Shown: positions 31,799-40,512, counted from the first letter of the stretch. The stretch is DNA of 44,455 bases from Sphingomonas parva (ex Maeng et al. 2020) (GCF_004564275.1 NZ_SPDV01000039.1:1-44455); one strand, 5' to 3'. Program-made: numbers and translations. The notes: generated from the sequence alone by a model not told the origin.

Positions 31799-33886
31799 GT
31801 GTCTTTGAACGAGATCCTCGGGTCAGCGATATCGGGCCTCTCCGCGTCCCAGGCGGGGCTGCGCTCGGTCTCGAACAACATCGCCAACGTCGATACGCCG
31901 GGCTATGCGCGCGAGCGCGTGGCGCTGAGCGCCGCCGTGACCAACGGCCGCGTCAACGGCGTCGTCGTCGGCGAGCCGGAGCGTATCGCTGATCGCTTCC
32001 TCGAAATGAGCGTCTACCGCCGTTCCGGCGACATGGGCCAGTCGGAGGTCACTGCGACCTATCTCGACCGGCTCCAGTCGCTGCTCGGCCAGCCGGGCGC
32101 GGAGGGCGGCCTTCCGGCGCGGCTCGACGCGATCTCCGCCTCGGCGGTGCGGCTGACCAGCGGCACCGCCGCCAGCCAGGTGATCTCCGCCTTCACCGGC
32201 GACGTCGAGGATGCGATCGTCTCGATGCGCCAGCTCGACGGCGACGTCGCGACGATGCGCACCGACGTGGAGGCCGAGGTCGGCTATACCGTCGAGCGCG
32301 TCAATGCGCTGCTCGGCCGGATCCACGAGCTCAACGACAACGTCGCCCGCCTCCAGGGCCTCGGCAAGAGCCCCGCCGGCGCGATCGACCAGCGCGTCGC
32401 CGCGCTCGAGGAGCTCAGCTCCCTGATCAAGGTCACCGTGCGCGACCAGCCGGACGGGCGCGTGATCCTCGAGACGCCGCAGGGCCAGACGCTCCTCGAC
32501 AGGAGGGTTCGCCAGCTCGATTATGCGGTCGCCGGAACCGGCGTCGCGCAGCACGTCTACCCTCCGATCACCATTCGTTTCGCGGAGCCGAACGGCACGA
32601 TGGGACCGGCGACGGGCGACAAGATCGACAGCGCCGCGATCGGCGGAAAGCTCGGCGGGCTGATCGACCTTCGCGACCGTGCCCTGCCCCAGTTTTCCGA
32701 CAAGCTCGGCGTCCTGTTCGGCGGCCTCGCCCAGACCCTGAACGCCGCCTCGAACGCGAGCACGTCGCTGCCCGCGCCGGCGCAGCTCGAAGGCCGCTCC
32801 ACGGGCCTCACCGGCACCGACCGGCTCGGCTTCACCGGTTCCACCACCTTCGCCGTGGTCAAGAGCAATGGCGAGCTCGTCGCCAAGACGAGCATCGATT
32901 TCTCGACGCTCGCCACGGTCAACGATGCCGTCGCCGCGATCAACGCGGGCCTCGGCGGCGCAGGCACCGCGACCTTCACCGGCGGCAAGCTGGTGATCGC
33001 CGCGAGTGCGGCCGGGAACGGAGTCGCCACCGGCCAGGACGAGACCAACCCGAGCAGTCGCGCCGGCGTCGGCTTCGCGCAATATTTCGGCCTCAACGAC
33101 CTGGTTCGCACCCCGGAGAGCACGCTCGTGCCGTCGGGCTTCGTCGGCACCGATCCGCACGGCTTCTCGCCCGGGCAGAGCGCCGAGATCGTGCTGCGCG
33201 ACGCCTCGGGCCGGTCGTTGACCCGCTTCACGCTGACGCCGACCGGCACCAGCTTCAACGACGTTCTCACCCAGCTCAACGCGAGCCCGCTCGGCGGCTT
33301 CGGCGCGTTCGCGCTCGACACCAAGGGCAGGATCCAGTTCCAACCCAACCCGATGGTGACGGGGGCGTCGCTGTCGATCGTCTCCGACACCACCGATCGC
33401 TTCGGCACCGGCCGCTCGTTCACCGCGCTCAGCGGCCTCACCGGCGCGTCGATGGGCCTCAACCAGGCCGAGCTGCCCAAGCAGATCGCCGACAATCCCG
33501 CCGCCGTTCCGCTCGCCAAGCTGCAGATCGGCGCCGCGGTGGGCGAGCGCGCGATCGGCCAGAGCGACATGCGCGGCGCGACCGCGTTCATTGACGAGCT
33601 GGCGAAGCCGATGGATCTCGGCCGCGAGGGCGTGGCGACGATCGAGCGCTACTCAGGCCTCCTGCTCGGCGGCGCCGGCGCGGAAGCCGCGCGCGCGGCC
33701 GAGCGCTATGACGACGCGTCGGCGCGACGCGACGACGCGGTCAACCGCCGCGACAGCTTCGGCGGCGTCAACATCGACGAGGAGCTCGCCCAGATGGTCG
33801 TGCTCCAGAACAGCTATTCGGCGGCGGCCCGGGTGATCACCACCGCCAGCGAAATGTACGACACCCTGATCAACATGATCCGCTGA
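31799..33886 (+). CDS. flgK: Hook-filament junction protein FlgK (HAP1)
   Basis: The 695-residue hook-associated protein has the N-terminal SAISGLSASQAGLRSVSNNIANVDTPGYARERV. Helical segments follow to about 220, then a long variable middle, and the C-terminal helix VNIDEELAQMVVLQNSYSAAARVITTASEMYDTLINMI. It forms the first junction ring between hook and filament. The GTG at 31799 (VSLNEIL) has a GGAAA SD; an earlier in-frame GTG at 31781 would add six residues. flgL follows after eight bases. Confidence 0.94.
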   Translation: MSLNEILGSAISGLSASQAGLRSVSNNIANVDTPGYARERVALSAAVTNGRVNGVVVGEPERIADRFLEMSVYRRSGDMGQSEVTATYLDRLQSLLGQPGAEGGLPARLDAISASAVRLTSGTAASQVISAFTGDVEDAIVSMRQLDGDVATMRTDVEAEVGYTVERVNALLGRIHELNDNVARLQGLGKSPAGAIDQRVAALEELSSLIKVTVRDQPDGRVILETPQGQTLLDRRVRQLDYAVAGTGVAQHVYPPITIRFAEPNGTMGPATGDKIDSAAIGGKLGGLIDLRDRALPQFSDKLGVLFGGLAQTLNAASNASTSLPAPAQLEGRSTGLTGTDRLGFTGSTTFAVVKSNGELVAKTSIDFSTLATVNDAVAAINAGLGGAGTATFTGGKLVIAASAAGNGVATGQDETNPSSRAGVGFAQYFGLNDLVRTPESTLVPSGFVGTDPHGFSPGQSAEIVLRDASGRSLTRFTLTPTGTSFNDVLTQLNASPLGGFGAFALDTKGRIQFQPNPMVTGASLSIVSDTTDRFGTGRSFTALSGLTGASMGLNQAELPKQIADNPAAVPLAKLQIGAAVGERAIGQSDMRGATAFIDELAKPMDLGREGVATIERYSGLLLGGAGAEAARAAERYDDASARRDDAVNRRDSFGGVNIDEELAQMVVLQNSYSAAARVITTASEMYDTLINMIR

Positions 33887-33894
33887 GAGGTATT

Positions 33895-34803
33895 ATGACC
33901 CGCGTCGCCACCATCCCGATCCAGCGCAACCTTTCCAGCGCGATCATGCGCAGCCAGCAGAAGCTCGCCGAGACGCAGCTGCAGCTCGCAACCACCAAGA
34001 AGGCGCGCGACTATGCGGCGCTGGGCACCGAAACGGTGCGCCACATCTCGGCGCGCACCCTGCTCGCCAAGCAGGAGGCGCAGAGCGACGTGCTGACGAC
34101 GCTCGGCACCACGCTCACCCTCTACGATGCCAACATGAGCGGCATCGAGACCGCGGCGAGCGAGCTGCGCCAGTCGCTGCTCGAAGCGATCGGCACCAAT
34201 TCCTCGGGCGGCCTCCAGGAGGCGATCGAGCAGGCCTTTTCGGCGTACCGCAACGGCCTCAACGCCTCGGAAGGCGGGCAGCCGCTGTTCGCCGGCTCGC
34301 GTACCGATGCGCCGCCGTTCAAGGCCGATACCCTGGCCGACACCCTGGCCCTCACCACCGCCACGGCCTTCACCGACGATACGATCCGTCCGACCGCGCG
34401 CGTCGCGGAAGGCTTCGACGTCCAATATGGCGCCGGCGCGAGCGAGATCGGCACCGGCCTGTTCATCGCCTTCCAGAAGCTGGCGACCGCGGGCTCGATC
34501 GGCCTCGTTCCCACCGATGCGCAGATGACGGTCCTCAAGGACGCGGTGGGTCTGATCGAGACGGGCCTCGACGAGCTGCGCGACGTCAATGCCGAGAACG
34601 GCCGCAAGCAGAAGCAGATCGAATCGATCGCGGTGCGCGGCGAAGAGCGCACCCTGCTGCTCAAGGACGTGATCGGCCGCAACGAGGACGCCAACCTCGC
34701 CGAGGTGGCGAACGATCTCGCCCAGCAGCAGACGACGCTGCGCGCCTCCTACTCGGTCTTCTCTCAGCTCTCCGCTTTGTCGCTGACCGAATATCTCCGC
34801 TGA
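33895..34803 (+). CDS. flgL: Hook-filament junction protein FlgL (HAP3)
   Basis: The 302-residue flagellin-like protein has the N-terminal helix PIQRNLSSAIMRSQQKLAETQLQLATTKKARDYAALG and the C-terminal helix LAEVANDLAQQQTTLRASYSVFSQLSALSLTEYL. The C-terminal pattern is shared with flagellins and FlgL. It forms the second junction ring on which the filament grows. It ends before a palindrome and a strong terminator at 34808-34888. Confidence 0.9.
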   Translation: MTRVATIPIQRNLSSAIMRSQQKLAETQLQLATTKKARDYAALGTETVRHISARTLLAKQEAQSDVLTTLGTTLTLYDANMSGIETAASELRQSLLEAIGTNSSGGLQEAIEQAFSAYRNGLNASEGGQPLFAGSRTDAPPFKADTLADTLALTTATAFTDDTIRPTARVAEGFDVQYGAGASEIGTGLFIAFQKLATAGSIGLVPTDAQMTVLKDAVGLIETGLDELRDVNAENGRKQKQIESIAVRGEERTLLLKDVIGRNEDANLAEVANDLAQQQTTLRASYSVFSQLSALSLTEYLR

Positions 34804-34807
34804 TCAG

Positions 34808-34847
34808 GTCATCCGGGCCCGCGCCTGAAAGCGCGGGCCCGGATGAC
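34808..34847. repeat. Perfect 17-bp palindrome after flgL
   Basis: The arms GTCATCCGGGCCCGCGC and GCGCGGGCCCGGATGAC flank a CTGAAA loop. Its outer GTCATCC...GGATGAC resembles the palindromic intergenic repeats typical of sphingomonads, and relates to the element at 5312-5331. It may also act as a first terminator stem. Confidence 0.6.
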
Positions 34848-34857
34848 GAGCAAGGAA

Positions 34858-34888
34858 AAAGGCCGGGCGCTGGCAGCGCCCGGCCTTT
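34858..34888. terminator. Bidirectional intrinsic terminator between flgL and the TPR gene
   Basis: AAAGGCCGGGCGC pairs with GCGCCCGGCCTTT over a five-base loop. The A-run on the left and T-run on the right allow termination of both converging transcripts. Confidence 0.85.
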
Positions 34889-34914
34889 CTTCGTTTTGGC
34901 AGATGCCTGGAGCT

Positions 34915-36765
34915 TCAGCTCTTCTTCGAGACCTCGAGGAGGTCCGCAATCTCGCCCGCGGGGCTGGCCGATGGGATCGCCGCCATCGCCTTGCCGAGCT
35001 TCTCGGGATCGACGGCGCTCACCTCGCTGGTCAGCGCATCGAACGCCGCCGCCGTCGGCAGCGACGCGAAAGCGCCGGCATAGCGGGCACGCAGCTCGGC
35101 GATCTCGGGCTCCCGTCCAGTCATCGCGAGCGCGACGGCGTGCCGGAGGATCGTCGCCTGGGCGACGTCGCTCAGCCTTCCGGCGGCCGGGAGGCTGGGG
35201 GCAGTCGCGGCGGCGAGCGCATTCCAGTCGCGCGCCTTCCACAGGATCTCCGCCTGCAGCAGGCCGCCGTTCGGCACCTCCTGGAGCACGGCGAAGGCCT
35301 CGGCGGTGCGGCCGAGCTGGGTCAGCGCCACCGCTTCCATGCGGTAGCGTTCCCACAGCATCTCGCGCGGATAGATCACGTCGGTGGTCTTGCGGATGGC
35401 CGCCAGCGCGCGATCGGGACGTCCGGCCAGGATGTGCAGCGTCGCCACCTTGGCGGAGAGCGGACCCTTGGCGAGATCGTGGGCGCGGGCGAACAATTGA
35501 TGCTCGAGGAGCTCGGCCGCCTTTTCGTAGAGCCCGGCGCTCTGCAGCCGGTCGGCGAAGCGGTTGACGAGCAGGTCGCCCTCGGCCCCGAGCGGGGCGA
35601 GGGCGCGGAAATCCCAGTAAAGGCCCAGCGCCTGGTCGAGCGGCATTCCGTTGGCCGGATCGAGCACGGCGGTGAGCTTGGCCTGCAGCTCCGCCGCGAG
35701 CGGCGGCCCGGCGGCGCCGAGCTCGAAATAGTTGAACAGGGTCGAGCCGGCCGAGAGGGCGCCGCGAACGTCACCCGCCTCGGTGCTCAGCCGGTAGCTG
35801 AGCTCGAGCGCGCGCCGCTCGATCGGGCCGCCGCGCCAACTGTAGCGGATGCGATCGAGCTTTTCGATCGCCGCTTTGGCCGACATGTCCTTGCGCGCGA
35901 CCGCCGCCTCGATCGCGCTGAGATCGGCGTCGATCCGTTGCTCCTCGCTGCCGCTGCTGGCGACGCGGCCGAGCTGGATTCGCGCGTCGCCGGGTTTGCC
36001 GAGCATCAGGAATGCGCGCCCGCGCAGCAGGTCGCCGGCCGGATCGCCATTGGGCACCTGGCGCAGGGTGGTGACGGCAAGATCGGCGCGACCGGTCTCG
36101 ATCGCGGCGGCGGCGGCGGCGAGGGCGAAGCGCCGCCGCTCGGCCGTCGGGCGGCCGTTGAGCGCGGGCAGGGCGCAGTTGAGCTGGGACAGCGCCTGGG
36201 CGGCGAAGCCGGACTCGGCCAGCACCAGCATGCGCCAGGCGCAAGCCTCGGAATTGCTCGCCAGTCCGGGGCCGACCAGCGCGCTCAGCGCTTCCTCGGG
36301 ACGGCGCATCTGGGCGAAAGCGGCGCCCTTGGCCAGCCGAAAGGTGTCGACGAGCGCGAGATCCGGATCGTCGCTTTCCATCACTTCCAGGACACCGGCG
36401 GCATCGCTGCCCAGCCCTTGGCCGATCAGGCTCGCCGCGTAGCGCCAGCGGGCTCGCTGGCGGCTCTCCGCATCGGCAAGCGCGAGCGCCTTCCAGGCAT
36501 CCTCGTGGCTGACATAGGTCCAGGCCTCGCGGCCGTTCGGGGCAGGCGCTTCGGAAAGCTCGTTGGCGAAGCCGGGCAGCCGCCCCTCGCTGCGGCGCTC
36601 GGCCGGCAACGGTGCCGGGGCGGCGGCGGGGCTCGCCAACGGCGGCTGTGCTTCGCCGCCGATCAGCGCTTCGGTTTCGGCGGCATGCTGGTCTTCCGGC
36701 GCCTGGGCGAAGACGGCGGCCGAGAGGGCGGCCGCCGCGGCCGCCGCATAGAGACGTGGCTTCAT
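34915..36765 (-). CDS. Exported TPR-like repeat protein of the flagellar cluster
   Basis: The 616-residue protein begins with a signal peptide (MKPRLYAAAAAAALSAAVFA, probable cleavage near AFA-QA). A proline/alanine-rich stretch follows, and then more than 450 residues of helical repeats rich in alanine, leucine and arginine (TFRLAKGAAFAQMRRPEEALSAL, LLRGRAFLMLGKPGDARIQL, TLHILAGRPDRALAAI). These are typical of TPR-like scaffolds. No catalytic motif was seen. Its ATG overlaps the stop of the membrane-protein gene at 36762-37019. That pair has a TCCTATAAT element like fliL and flbT, so a periplasmic scaffold for motor or stator assembly is a reasonable inference. The specific family is unknown to me. 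Confidence 0.75.
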   Translation of the reverse strand: MKPRLYAAAAAAALSAAVFAQAPEDQHAAETEALIGGEAQPPLASPAAAPAPLPAERRSEGRLPGFANELSEAPAPNGREAWTYVSHEDAWKALALADAESRQRARWRYAASLIGQGLGSDAAGVLEVMESDDPDLALVDTFRLAKGAAFAQMRRPEEALSALVGPGLASNSEACAWRMLVLAESGFAAQALSQLNCALPALNGRPTAERRRFALAAAAAAIETGRADLAVTTLRQVPNGDPAGDLLRGRAFLMLGKPGDARIQLGRVASSGSEEQRIDADLSAIEAAVARKDMSAKAAIEKLDRIRYSWRGGPIERRALELSYRLSTEAGDVRGALSAGSTLFNYFELGAAGPPLAAELQAKLTAVLDPANGMPLDQALGLYWDFRALAPLGAEGDLLVNRFADRLQSAGLYEKAAELLEHQLFARAHDLAKGPLSAKVATLHILAGRPDRALAAIRKTTDVIYPREMLWERYRMEAVALTQLGRTAEAFAVLQEVPNGGLLQAEILWKARDWNALAAATAPSLPAAGRLSDVAQATILRHAVALAMTGREPEIAELRARYAGAFASLPTAAAFDALTSEVSAVDPEKLGKAMAAIPSASPAGEIADLLEVSKKS

Positions 36766-37019
36766 TGCGGCAGCGACGGCAGGACCAGCAGCGTGAACGC
36801 GATTCCGCCGGAAGCGCAGCACATCAGGAATAGCACGACGGGCACGAAGGCGAGGGCGCCGGTCTGAACCACCGCGGCGGGCTCGGGCGCCGCGACGCGA
36901 TCGGCGGCAGTGCCGTCGGCGGCCTCCGGATCCAAGTCGGTCCGGCGGCGGAGGGGCTGCGCCCCCGCGTCGCGCTGACCGATGACTCTGACTTTTCCTG
37001 GCTTCTGGTCGCGGCTCAT
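36762..37019 (-). CDS. Small single-span membrane protein
   Basis: The 85-residue protein has a charged N-terminal half (MSRDQKPGKVRVIGQRD...) and one hydrophobic span near the C-terminus (GALAFVPVVLFLMCCASGGIAFTLLVL). A cytoplasmic N-terminus with a C-terminal anchor is likely. A strong SD (GGAGG) precedes 37019. The gene overlaps the exported TPR gene by four bases (ATGA), so their products may form one complex across the inner membrane. It is divergent from the exported protein gene at 37121. I do not recognise a family. Confidence 0.7.
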   Translation of the reverse strand: MSRDQKPGKVRVIGQRDAGAQPLRRRTDLDPEAADGTAADRVAAPEPAAVVQTGALAFVPVVLFLMCCASGGIAFTLLVLPSLPQ

Positions 37020-37048
37020 CCCAGTCCTCCGGGTAACGATTTGTTTCT

Positions 37049-37057
37049 ATTATAGGA
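37049..37057 (-). promoter_or_regulatory. TCCTATAAT element upstream of the membrane-protein/TPR operon
   Basis: Minus-strand TCCTATAATAG is identical over eleven bases to the element before fliL. It lies 30 bases before the start at 37019. It is also within the divergent promoter region of 37121-37531. Confidence 0.5.
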
Positions 37058-37120
37058 TGAAAAGAGCGGCATGCGGTCGCGGTGTAAGGCGGCCGAAAGA
37101 GAAAAAAGGGGAACAGGAAA

Positions 37121-37531
37121 GTGCCGCTTTCGCCGAAACGACTTCTCGTCGCCGCGAGCGTTCTCGCCGTGGCGGCAGCCGGCGGTGCGGGCATGGCGCT
37201 CGCGTCGGACGGCAGCGAAGCTGCCGCCGGAGGCGCCTTCGTCCCGCTCGAGGACGTGGTCGTGCCGATCGTCAGCAGCGATCGTGTCGAAGGCACGTTG
37301 CGCGTGCGGATGGTCGTCGAGACCGCCGACGAAGCCGCGGTCAGCGAGCGTCTGCCGGAGCTTCGCGCCGCCAGCCTTGCCGCTGCCGTCGAGCATTCGC
37401 GGCTTTATGCCTCCGCGCTGGCGCCGGTGAATGCCGAGCAGCTCGGCGGCGACATGACCGCCGCGCTCAAGCAGGCCAATCCGGCGGTCGGACGTGTCCT
37501 CCTCACCGAGGTCGGCGCCTTCGCCATCTGA
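37121..37531 (+). CDS. Small exported protein, weakly FliL-like
   Basis: The 136-residue protein has an N-terminal signal or anchor (LLVAASVLAVAAAGGAGMALAS) and a periplasmic part. It contains FVPLEDVVVPIVSSDRVEGTLRVRMVVETAD, paired strands as in FliL/SPFH-like proteins, and ends VGRVLLTEVGAFAI. FliL itself is encoded at 39950-40450, so this would be a second, divergent member or an unrelated flagellar accessory protein. The GTG start at 37121 follows an AGGA. A clear terminator (37570-37607) ends the unit. Confidence 0.65.
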   Translation: MPLSPKRLLVAASVLAVAAAGGAGMALASDGSEAAAGGAFVPLEDVVVPIVSSDRVEGTLRVRMVVETADEAAVSERLPELRAASLAAAVEHSRLYASALAPVNAEQLGGDMTAALKQANPAVGRVLLTEVGAFAI

Positions 37532-37569
37532 CGCGCAGGCGTCCGCTCCAACATCTCGACTGGAGACGC

Positions 37570-37607
37570 GCCGGCGTACCTGGTGATCCCGGGTACGCCG
37601 GCTTTCT
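37570..37607 (+). terminator. Intrinsic terminator after 37121-37531
   Basis: GCCGGCGTACC (37570-37580) pairs with GGTACGCCGGC (37592-37602), followed by TTTCT. It ends the plus-strand message just before the converging motE gene. Confidence 0.75.
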
Positions 37608-37609
37608 CG

Positions 37610-38179
37610 TCAGCGCGCATTTCCGGCGGCGGGAGCCGCGGCCGGCGCCGGCCTTGCGGCGCGCGGTGCCGGCTGGGGCAGGGCCTTCTGCGCGTTCTTC
37701 CCCGCCATCGCCATGCTGAGGCGGGCGGCGGCGTCCGGGCTCATGCTGGCAAGGATCGAGGCGGTGGCGCGATCGCGCATCCGCTGCGCCACCTGCACCT
37801 GGACGTCGAGCTCGAGCTGCTCGAAGACTCGCGCCGCCTTGGCCGGCTTCATCGTCTGGTAGATGCGCGCCAGGGAATCATACGGCCCCTCTTCCTCTTC
37901 GGCGGCCTTGCCCGCCGCGGCCGCCTTGGGCGCGTTCTGCTTCGCCAGCATCTCGGCCTTGAGGCGCTCCTCAGCCGCGCGTGCGGCCTGCTCGCGAAGG
38001 TCGAGCGCGCGGTTGCGCTCGGCCGCCGCGCGGTCGCGGTCCTTCACCGATTGCTTGATCGAGACTCCCATCCGGGTCTCCTGGGGCGCGGCGGGCGCGG
38101 AGATGGCAACGCCGTTGGCGACGATCGCCAGGGCCGCCATTCCGGCGAGGAGCGGGAGCAGGGGAGGACGCCTGGACAT
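37610..38179 (-). CDS. motE: MotE-like flagellar protein (MgtE-N-type domain)
   Basis: The 189-residue protein has an N-terminal hydrophobic signal/anchor (LLPLLAGMAALAIVANGVAI), a charged coiled coil (KDRDRAAAERNRALDLREQAARAAEERLK) and an MgtE N-terminal-like helical domain. That domain reads YDSLARIYQTMKPAKAARVFEQLELDVQVQVAQRM followed by ASILASMSPDAAARL, as in MotE. In rhizobia MotE is the periplasmic chaperone of the motility protein MotC. Here it is the last gene of the fliL-fliM-DUF6468-motE unit; its ATG overlaps the previous stop by one base. MotA/MotB are not in the window. Confidence 0.85.
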   Translation of the reverse strand: MSRRPPLLPLLAGMAALAIVANGVAISAPAAPQETRMGVSIKQSVKDRDRAAAERNRALDLREQAARAAEERLKAEMLAKQNAPKAAAAGKAAEEEEGPYDSLARIYQTMKPAKAARVFEQLELDVQVQVAQRMRDRATASILASMSPDAAARLSMAMAGKNAQKALPQPAPRAARPAPAAAPAAGNAR

Positions 38180-38697
38180 CAGACGGTCTCGACCTTGGCT
38201 GCCGAAGCCGCGGCAGCGGGGCGCTTGCTCCGCACCGGCGACTTGGCGCGGGGCCGCGACGTCTTCACCACCGGCCTCGGCAGCGGCGTCTCGGACGCGG
38301 TCTTCACCGGCTCACGGGGCGCCTGCGGCGCGGCCGCCTTCGGTTCGGCCTGTTTGGCGTCTGCCTGCTTCGCGGGCTGCTTCGGAGCGGCCTCGACCGT
38401 CTCGACGATGCGCTCGGCCACCGCATTGGCGATGCCGACCATGACGGTCAGCTCCTCGCGCATCTCCTCGCCCTTGGCGACGGTGCGGGCGTTGGCCGCA
38501 CCCTCGGTGCGCAGCGTCTCCTTGAGATCGCCGAGAACGACGCGCGCCTGGGCGGTCGACTTGTCGAGCGCGTCGACGACGTCCTTGAGGCCGCCCTTCT
38601 TCAGCGTCTCGAAGCTCCGCATCATCCGCACGCTCTGTACGAGAACGGCACCGCAAAGCAGGATCAGAACGACGTTGGTCAGCGTGGCGAAGGTCAT
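38179..38697 (-). CDS. DUF6468-like membrane-anchored flagellar protein
   Basis: The 172-residue protein has one N-terminal membrane span (TFATLTNVVLILLCGAVLVQSV). A helical segment follows (SFETLKKGGLKDVVDALDKSTAQARVVLGDLKETL), then an alanine/lysine/proline-rich tail. Proteins of this shape, which I know as DUF6468, sit between fliM and motE in many alphaproteobacterial flagellar clusters; their function is not established. The ATG overlaps the fliM stop by four bases and the stop overlaps motE. The cytoplasmic helix may contact the C ring. Confidence 0.75.
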   Translation of the reverse strand: MTFATLTNVVLILLCGAVLVQSVRMMRSFETLKKGGLKDVVDALDKSTAQARVVLGDLKETLRTEGAANARTVAKGEEMREELTVMVGIANAVAERIVETVEAAPKQPAKQADAKQAEPKAAAPQAPREPVKTASETPLPRPVVKTSRPRAKSPVRSKRPAAAASAAKVETV

Positions 38698-39953
38698 TTC
38701 GGGAGCCCCTTCGAGATGTCATTGAGGATTCGAACGGCGATGCTGTTGTTGCGCTGGCCGATATGCGCGTGCCCGAGAGGGACGCCGCCGCAATGGACTT
38801 CCAGCGGATCGTCCGGTCCGGAGGCGAGGGCCAGGGTCTGGCCGATCTCGAGGCTCATCACGTCGCGCAGGCTGAGCTCCTGCTCGCCCAGCACGACGTC
38901 GACCGAGACCTCGGTCTGCCGGATCTGCGAGGCCATATGGTCCTCCCACATCCGGTCGCGGCCGAGCTTCTCGCCCATGAAGCGCTGGATCAGCTTGTCG
39001 CGGACCGGCTCCATCGTCGCATAAGGCAGGAGCAGGCTGAACTTGCCGCCGCGGCCTTCCATGTCGACGCGGAAGGTCGCGACCGCGCAGATGTTGGTCG
39101 GCCCTGCGATCGCCGCGAAGCGCGGGCTGGTCTCGATGCGCTCGAGATTGAGGCTCACCGGGGTGATCGGCTCGAACGACTGGCCGAAATCCTGGAGTGC
39201 GAGCACCAGCATCTTGGAGACGAGGTTGGTCTCGATCGTGGTGAAGCCGCGGCCTTCGATGCGCAGCGTCTCGGTGCCCTTGCGGCCGCCGAGCAGAGCG
39301 TCGACGACGGCGTAGATCAGGCTCGATTCCACCGTGACGACGCCGTAATTCTCCCACTCCTGGACGTTGAACACGCCGATCATCGCGGGCAGCGCGACGC
39401 GGTTCATGAAGTCGCCGAAGCGGACGGAGGTGATCTCCTCGAGGCTCACGTCGATCGCGTCGGAGGTGAGGTTGCGCATGCTGGTGGCGAAGACGCGCAC
39501 CATCCGCTCGCACACCACCTCGAGCATCGGCAGGCGCTCGTGATTGATGATCTTGGATTCGATGACGGCGCGAAGGCCGCTCTTCTTCGCCGTCGACATC
39601 GCCGCGTCGAAGCCGAACAGGGCATCGATGTCGGCCTGGTCGAACGGCGAGTCCGAGCCGCCGGCCGCCATGATCGGCGGATCGGGAAGGACGAAATCGT
39701 CGAAGCCGTCGTCGGCAGGCGCATCGCCGGGGAGGGGGATTTCCTCGAACGCGGCGGTTTCCGGCGCGTCGCCCGGCAGCGGGATCTCCTCGAACGGCTC
39801 GGCCGCAGCGGCATCGGCCGCAGCCTCGTCGTCGGCGACGGCGCGCGCTTCCTCGCCCTCGCCGTCGGCGGTGCCGCGGGCGAAGTCGAGCGCTTCCTCG
39901 ATCGCCGCGGCGTCTTCCGCCTCGGCCTTCGGCTGGTCCTGGGCTTCGCTCAT
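38694..39953 (-). CDS. fliM: Flagellar motor switch protein FliM with acidic N-terminal extension
   Basis: The 419-residue C-ring protein has the FliM middle domain (ERMVRVFATSMRNLTSDAIDVSLEEITSVRFGDF; VTVESSLIYAVVDALLGG). It ends in a SpoA-type C-terminal domain (VSVDVVLGEQELSLRDVMSLEIGQTLAL). The CheY-binding-type peptide is at about 104-115 (FDQADIDALFGF) instead of the extreme N-terminus. It follows roughly 100 acidic residues that include two exact copies of FEEIPLPGDAP (54-64 and 69-79). The start at 39953 overlaps fliL (ATGA), which supports it. FliM binds phosphorylated CheY and sets rotation direction; the extension is unusual. Confidence 0.94.
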   Translation of the reverse strand: MSEAQDQPKAEAEDAAAIEEALDFARGTADGEGEEARAVADDEAAADAAAAEPFEEIPLPGDAPETAAFEEIPLPGDAPADDGFDDFVLPDPPIMAAGGSDSPFDQADIDALFGFDAAMSTAKKSGLRAVIESKIINHERLPMLEVVCERMVRVFATSMRNLTSDAIDVSLEEITSVRFGDFMNRVALPAMIGVFNVQEWENYGVVTVESSLIYAVVDALLGGRKGTETLRIEGRGFTTIETNLVSKMLVLALQDFGQSFEPITPVSLNLERIETSPRFAAIAGPTNICAVATFRVDMEGRGGKFSLLLPYATMEPVRDKLIQRFMGEKLGRDRMWEDHMASQIRQTEVSVDVVLGEQELSLRDVMSLEIGQTLALASGPDDPLEVHCGGVPLGHAHIGQRNNSIAVRILNDISKGLPK

Positions 39954-40450
39954 TGCTGGATCAGATCCTGGATGAGGACGTCGGTGACGACGCCGCGGCC
40001 GGCGACGCGGGCGGCACGCGACAGCATTTCTTCCTTCAGGCGGAAGACCGCGGCCGAGCCGGCGAGATCTTCCGGCCGCAGCTCGCGCAGGAAGGGCTGG
40101 AAGCCGTCGAGGATCAGCGGCAGCTTCTCGGTGATCACGTCCTCGTTGGCCGGATCCTGGGCGACGAGGATGAAGCGCAGCTTCAGGAAGCGCGGCTTGC
40201 CGTCGCCGCTGCGCAGGTTCACCGTCATCGGCGGCACCTCCACATAGGCACCGGCCTCGGGCGCCGCTTCGTGCGCGGCCTCCTCGCCTTCACCGCCGCC
40301 GCCGAGCATCGTCCAGGCGGCGGCGCCGCCGCCCCCCGCTACGAGAAGGCCGGCCGCCGCGATCGCGATCAGCTTGCCCTTCTTCTTGCCGGGATGGGCG
40401 GTCTGCGGCGCCACGTCGTCCGGGGCTTCGTCTTTGACTGGCTCTGACAC
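39950..40450 (-). CDS. fliL: Flagellar basal-body protein FliL
   Basis: The 166-residue protein has a lysine-rich cytoplasmic start (HPGKKKGKLI), one membrane span (AIAAAGLLVAGGGGAAAWTML) and a periplasmic FliL domain. The domain reads YVEVPPMTVNLRSGDGKPRFLKLRFILVAQ, then LPLILDGFQPFLRELRPEDL and RGVVTDVLIQDLIQQ. FliL rings surround stator units. The GTG start at 40450 is preceded by AGGA. It is first in the fliL-fliM-DUF6468-motE operon and divergent from flgF, sharing a regulatory region with a TCCTATAAT element and a GGCAAAGTTTGCC palindrome. Confidence 0.94.
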   Translation of the reverse strand: MSEPVKDEAPDDVAPQTAHPGKKKGKLIAIAAAGLLVAGGGGAAAWTMLGGGGEGEEAAHEAAPEAGAYVEVPPMTVNLRSGDGKPRFLKLRFILVAQDPANEDVITEKLPLILDGFQPFLRELRPEDLAGSAAVFRLKEEMLSRAARVAGRGVVTDVLIQDLIQQ

Positions 40451-40512
40451 TCTCGATCCTCGTGTGTGCGAAAAAGAGGGCGCCTGCCGCCGCTCTTGGT
40501 CCCTTTCCCGCT

